From assembly GCA_026708165.1 (NCBI GenBank), contig JAPOVO010000046.1, positions 1-7,438 of the forward strand: a DNA stretch of 7,438 nt. The letters are read 5' to 3'. Source of the stretch: Chloroflexota bacterium (GTDB lineage Bacteria > Chloroflexota > UBA11872 > VXNJ01). A program made the position numbers and the translations under genes. The notes beneath the pieces were generated by a model. It was not told where the DNA came from. It saw nothing but the letters and a program-made list of their open reading frames with translations, and searched no databases. This document shows positions 6,310-7,438 of the stretch, in pieces (the stretch's first letter is position 1; each line of letters opens with the position of its first letter).

Positions 6310-7149
6310 ATGGCCGACGGTAAAGGTCTGCCGTTCGATCTCCTGGCGTTGGACGTCGACGGGACGATTTGCGACTACTCGTCACGCATCGGCGACAGGA
6401 CGAAGCGAGCCATCCAAACTGTCGAAGCACGGGGAGCGACCATCGTCATCGCCACGGGCCGGCGGTGGCCGACTGCGATCCGGGTTATCGAGCCGCTCGA
6501 AGTCTGCCGATACTTGATTCAAAGCAACGGCGCGGTAGTTAGACGGATTGCAGACAAGGCGGTTCTCAACAGCCGATTCATTCCCCATGAAACCGCGGCA
6601 GAGTTGTTCGCTCTCTTTCGCGCCAATGGCGTGATCGGCGTGTGGTATGACATTCCTGGCCGCAGCCATAAGCTGTTCGTCGACGGCGAAACTTCGGCGA
6701 ACCGCCAGCTACAGCTTTATTCGTCCTCGAATCCGCCCGCATTCGTCCGGCTCGACAGCTTCAGCCACCTGGCGGACGCCATGCATCTTGTCGTGTTTGG
6801 CGAAGAATCCGCGCTTCATTCCGTATTAGCCGAGCTGGAAGCCACCCACTCGGACACGGTCCGGGCAATCCAATGGCAGAGCCCCAGGCTGGAAGGGCTA
6901 GTGCTGGAGGTGCTGGCAAAGGACGCATCGAAGGGATGGGGGCTCGCCTGGCTGGCCGGTCAACTCGGAATAGACCGCGACCGTGTCATCGCCATAGGGG
7001 ACGACGTGAACGATATTGAAATGTTGCGATGGGCGGGAACAGGAATCGCCATGGGCAACGCGACCGGTCCGGCCAAAGCGGCGGCGGACTTAGTAATCGG
7101 CCATGTGGACGAAGGCGGGCTTGCGGAGTACCTGGAGTCCGTCTTGTGA
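6310..7149 (+). CDS. Cof-type HAD-superfamily hydrolase (phosphatase)
   Basis: 279-aa cytoplasmic phosphatase of the HAD superfamily, Cof/YidA-like subfamily (class IIB), which commonly dephosphorylates sugar phosphates or other small metabolites; the substrate cannot be predicted here. Motif I is LDVDGT with nucleophile Asp15 and general acid Asp17. Motif II is IATGRRWP with Thr49. Motif III lysine is Lys208 in KDASKGWGL, and motif IV is GDDVNDIEML (230-239). The C2-type cap lies between roughly residues 80 and 190. Every catalytic motif is present, and length fits the subfamily. ATG 6310 is 18 bp after the FmdB stop; a nearer ATG at 6297 is out of frame. No good Shine-Dalgarno is evident. 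It is probably the last gene of the nth-fmdB-HAD transcript and converges on the peroxiredoxin gene. Confidence 0.93.
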   Translation: MADGKGLPFDLLALDVDGTICDYSSRIGDRTKRAIQTVEARGATIVIATGRRWPTAIRVIEPLEVCRYLIQSNGAVVRRIADKAVLNSRFIPHETAAELFALFRANGVIGVWYDIPGRSHKLFVDGETSANRQLQLYSSSNPPAFVRLDSFSHLADAMHLVVFGEESALHSVLAELEATHSDTVRAIQWQSPRLEGLVLEVLAKDASKGWGLAWLAGQLGIDRDRVIAIGDDVNDIEMLRWAGTGIAMGNATGPAKAAADLVIGHVDEGGLAEYLESVL

Positions 7150-7169
7150 ACGGAAGGGCCTAACTAGAC

Positions 7170-7198
7170 CGAAGTCTCGCCAAACCAAAGAGGCTTCG
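7170..7198. terminator. stem-loop between convergent HAD and peroxiredoxin genes
   Basis: CGAAGTCTC (7170-7178) pairs with GAGGCTTCG (7190-7198) over 9 bp with one T-G wobble, around an 11-nt A/C-rich loop. It sits in the 60-bp gap between two convergent stop codons, 21 bp after the HAD stop and 12 bp beyond the peroxiredoxin stop, where a bidirectional terminator is expected. Neither strand has a T-run after the stem, so it is not a classical intrinsic terminator. Confidence 0.4.
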
Positions 7199-7209
7199 CG
7201 CCGGTCGCA

Positions 7210-7438
7210 TCACGGAATCGCGGCGAGCGCCTCCTTCGGATCACGCACGAGATTCTCGCTATTGAATGTCTGGTAAACGATCTCACCTTCGGGGTCGACC
7301 ACCACGGTCAGACGGTCGTCGGTACCGACCTCGGCATTCCAGCAGCCGTACAAGTCGCCTGCCGCGTGGTTGGGAAAGTCGCTGAGAAGGTGAAAGTGAG
7401 CGGGCAGATTCCATTGCCCGGCGAACACCTTGTGCGCA
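7210..7438 (-). CDS. peroxiredoxin (AhpC/TSA family), C-terminal fragment
   Basis: The last 75 residues of a thiol peroxidase that reduces peroxides; the gene enters from the right edge and its start lies outside the window. The reading frame stays open to 7438, so a GTG at 7426-7428 is internal and not the start. Recognisable features are AHKVFAGQWNL, the HLLSDFPNHAAGDLYG block (typical LLSDF...YGV of AhpE/Bcp-like enzymes), a DDRLTVVVDPEGEIVYQ strand pair that includes the usual Arg, and a final helix. The peroxidatic Cys (TxxC motif) would be further upstream and cannot be checked. A Cys in YGCW stands where many relatives have Val; whether it acts as a resolving thiol is unknown. TGA is at 7210-7212. 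Confidence 0.85.
   Translation of the reverse strand, partial: AHKVFAGQWNLPAHFHLLSDFPNHAAGDLYGCWNAEVGTDDRLTVVVDPEGEIVYQTFNSENLVRDPKEALAAIP

Noticed and set aside
7210..7428. Short complete gene of 72 codons starting at GTG 7428
   Set aside because: The frame continues to the right edge with peroxiredoxin-like residues (AHK) before that GTG, so it is the tail of a longer gene.
1..7438. Phage, transposon, CRISPR or defence island
   Set aside because: No transposase, integrase, repeat-spacer pattern, tRNA-adjacent attachment site or defence-family motif was seen; the genes are housekeeping types.

Overview
This window is G+C-rich bacterial chromosome, densely packed with housekeeping-type genes. 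It contains no rRNA, tRNA, CRISPR array or recognisable mobile element. A member of the Chloroflexota (Dehalococcoidia/SAR202-like) is my best guess. The reasons are a DUF2851 protein (a family I know mainly from Bacteroidota and Chloroflexota), a Tat-exported lipoprotein solute-binding protein, an FmdB zinc ribbon with a long acidic tail, and a HAIR-like (HspR-type) repeat at lon. This assignment is inference, not proof.

Left part (1-2074, minus strand): an ATP-dependent Lon protease. It has no stop codon within the window and runs off the left edge just before its catalytic serine would be encoded. From 2075 to 2260 lies a divergent control region. It holds a perfect 8-bp inverted repeat, with a plausible promoter for lon on one strand and one for the solute-binding-protein gene on the other, both overlapping the repeat. 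The repeat resembles the HAIR operator of the heat-shock repressor HspR.

Middle (2261-5014): a Tat-dependent lipoprotein of the ABC-transporter solute-binding family, with no permease or ATPase gene beside it, runs rightward. It converges on, and overlaps by 39 bp, a leftward DUF2851 gene. The DUF2851 product shows acidic/histidine motifs that might be a divergent nuclease core, plus a set of cysteines that could bind metal.

Right part (5015-7438): a 195-bp divergent intergenic region leads into a compact rightward run: an endonuclease III-type DNA glycosylase with an Fe-S cluster motif, an FmdB-type zinc-ribbon protein (start overlapping the previous stop as TAATG), and a Cof-type HAD phosphatase (18 bp downstream). 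This run converges on the C-terminal part of a peroxiredoxin gene that enters from the right edge on the minus strand. A 9-bp stem-loop between the two is the best terminator candidate.

The theme is loosely maintenance and stress: protein quality control (Lon), DNA base repair (Nth) and peroxide removal (peroxiredoxin), with an orphan binding protein and an uncharacterised DUF2851 protein between them. I see no clear new multi-gene system. The points most worth following are the lon/SBP operator and the DUF2851 protein beside nth.
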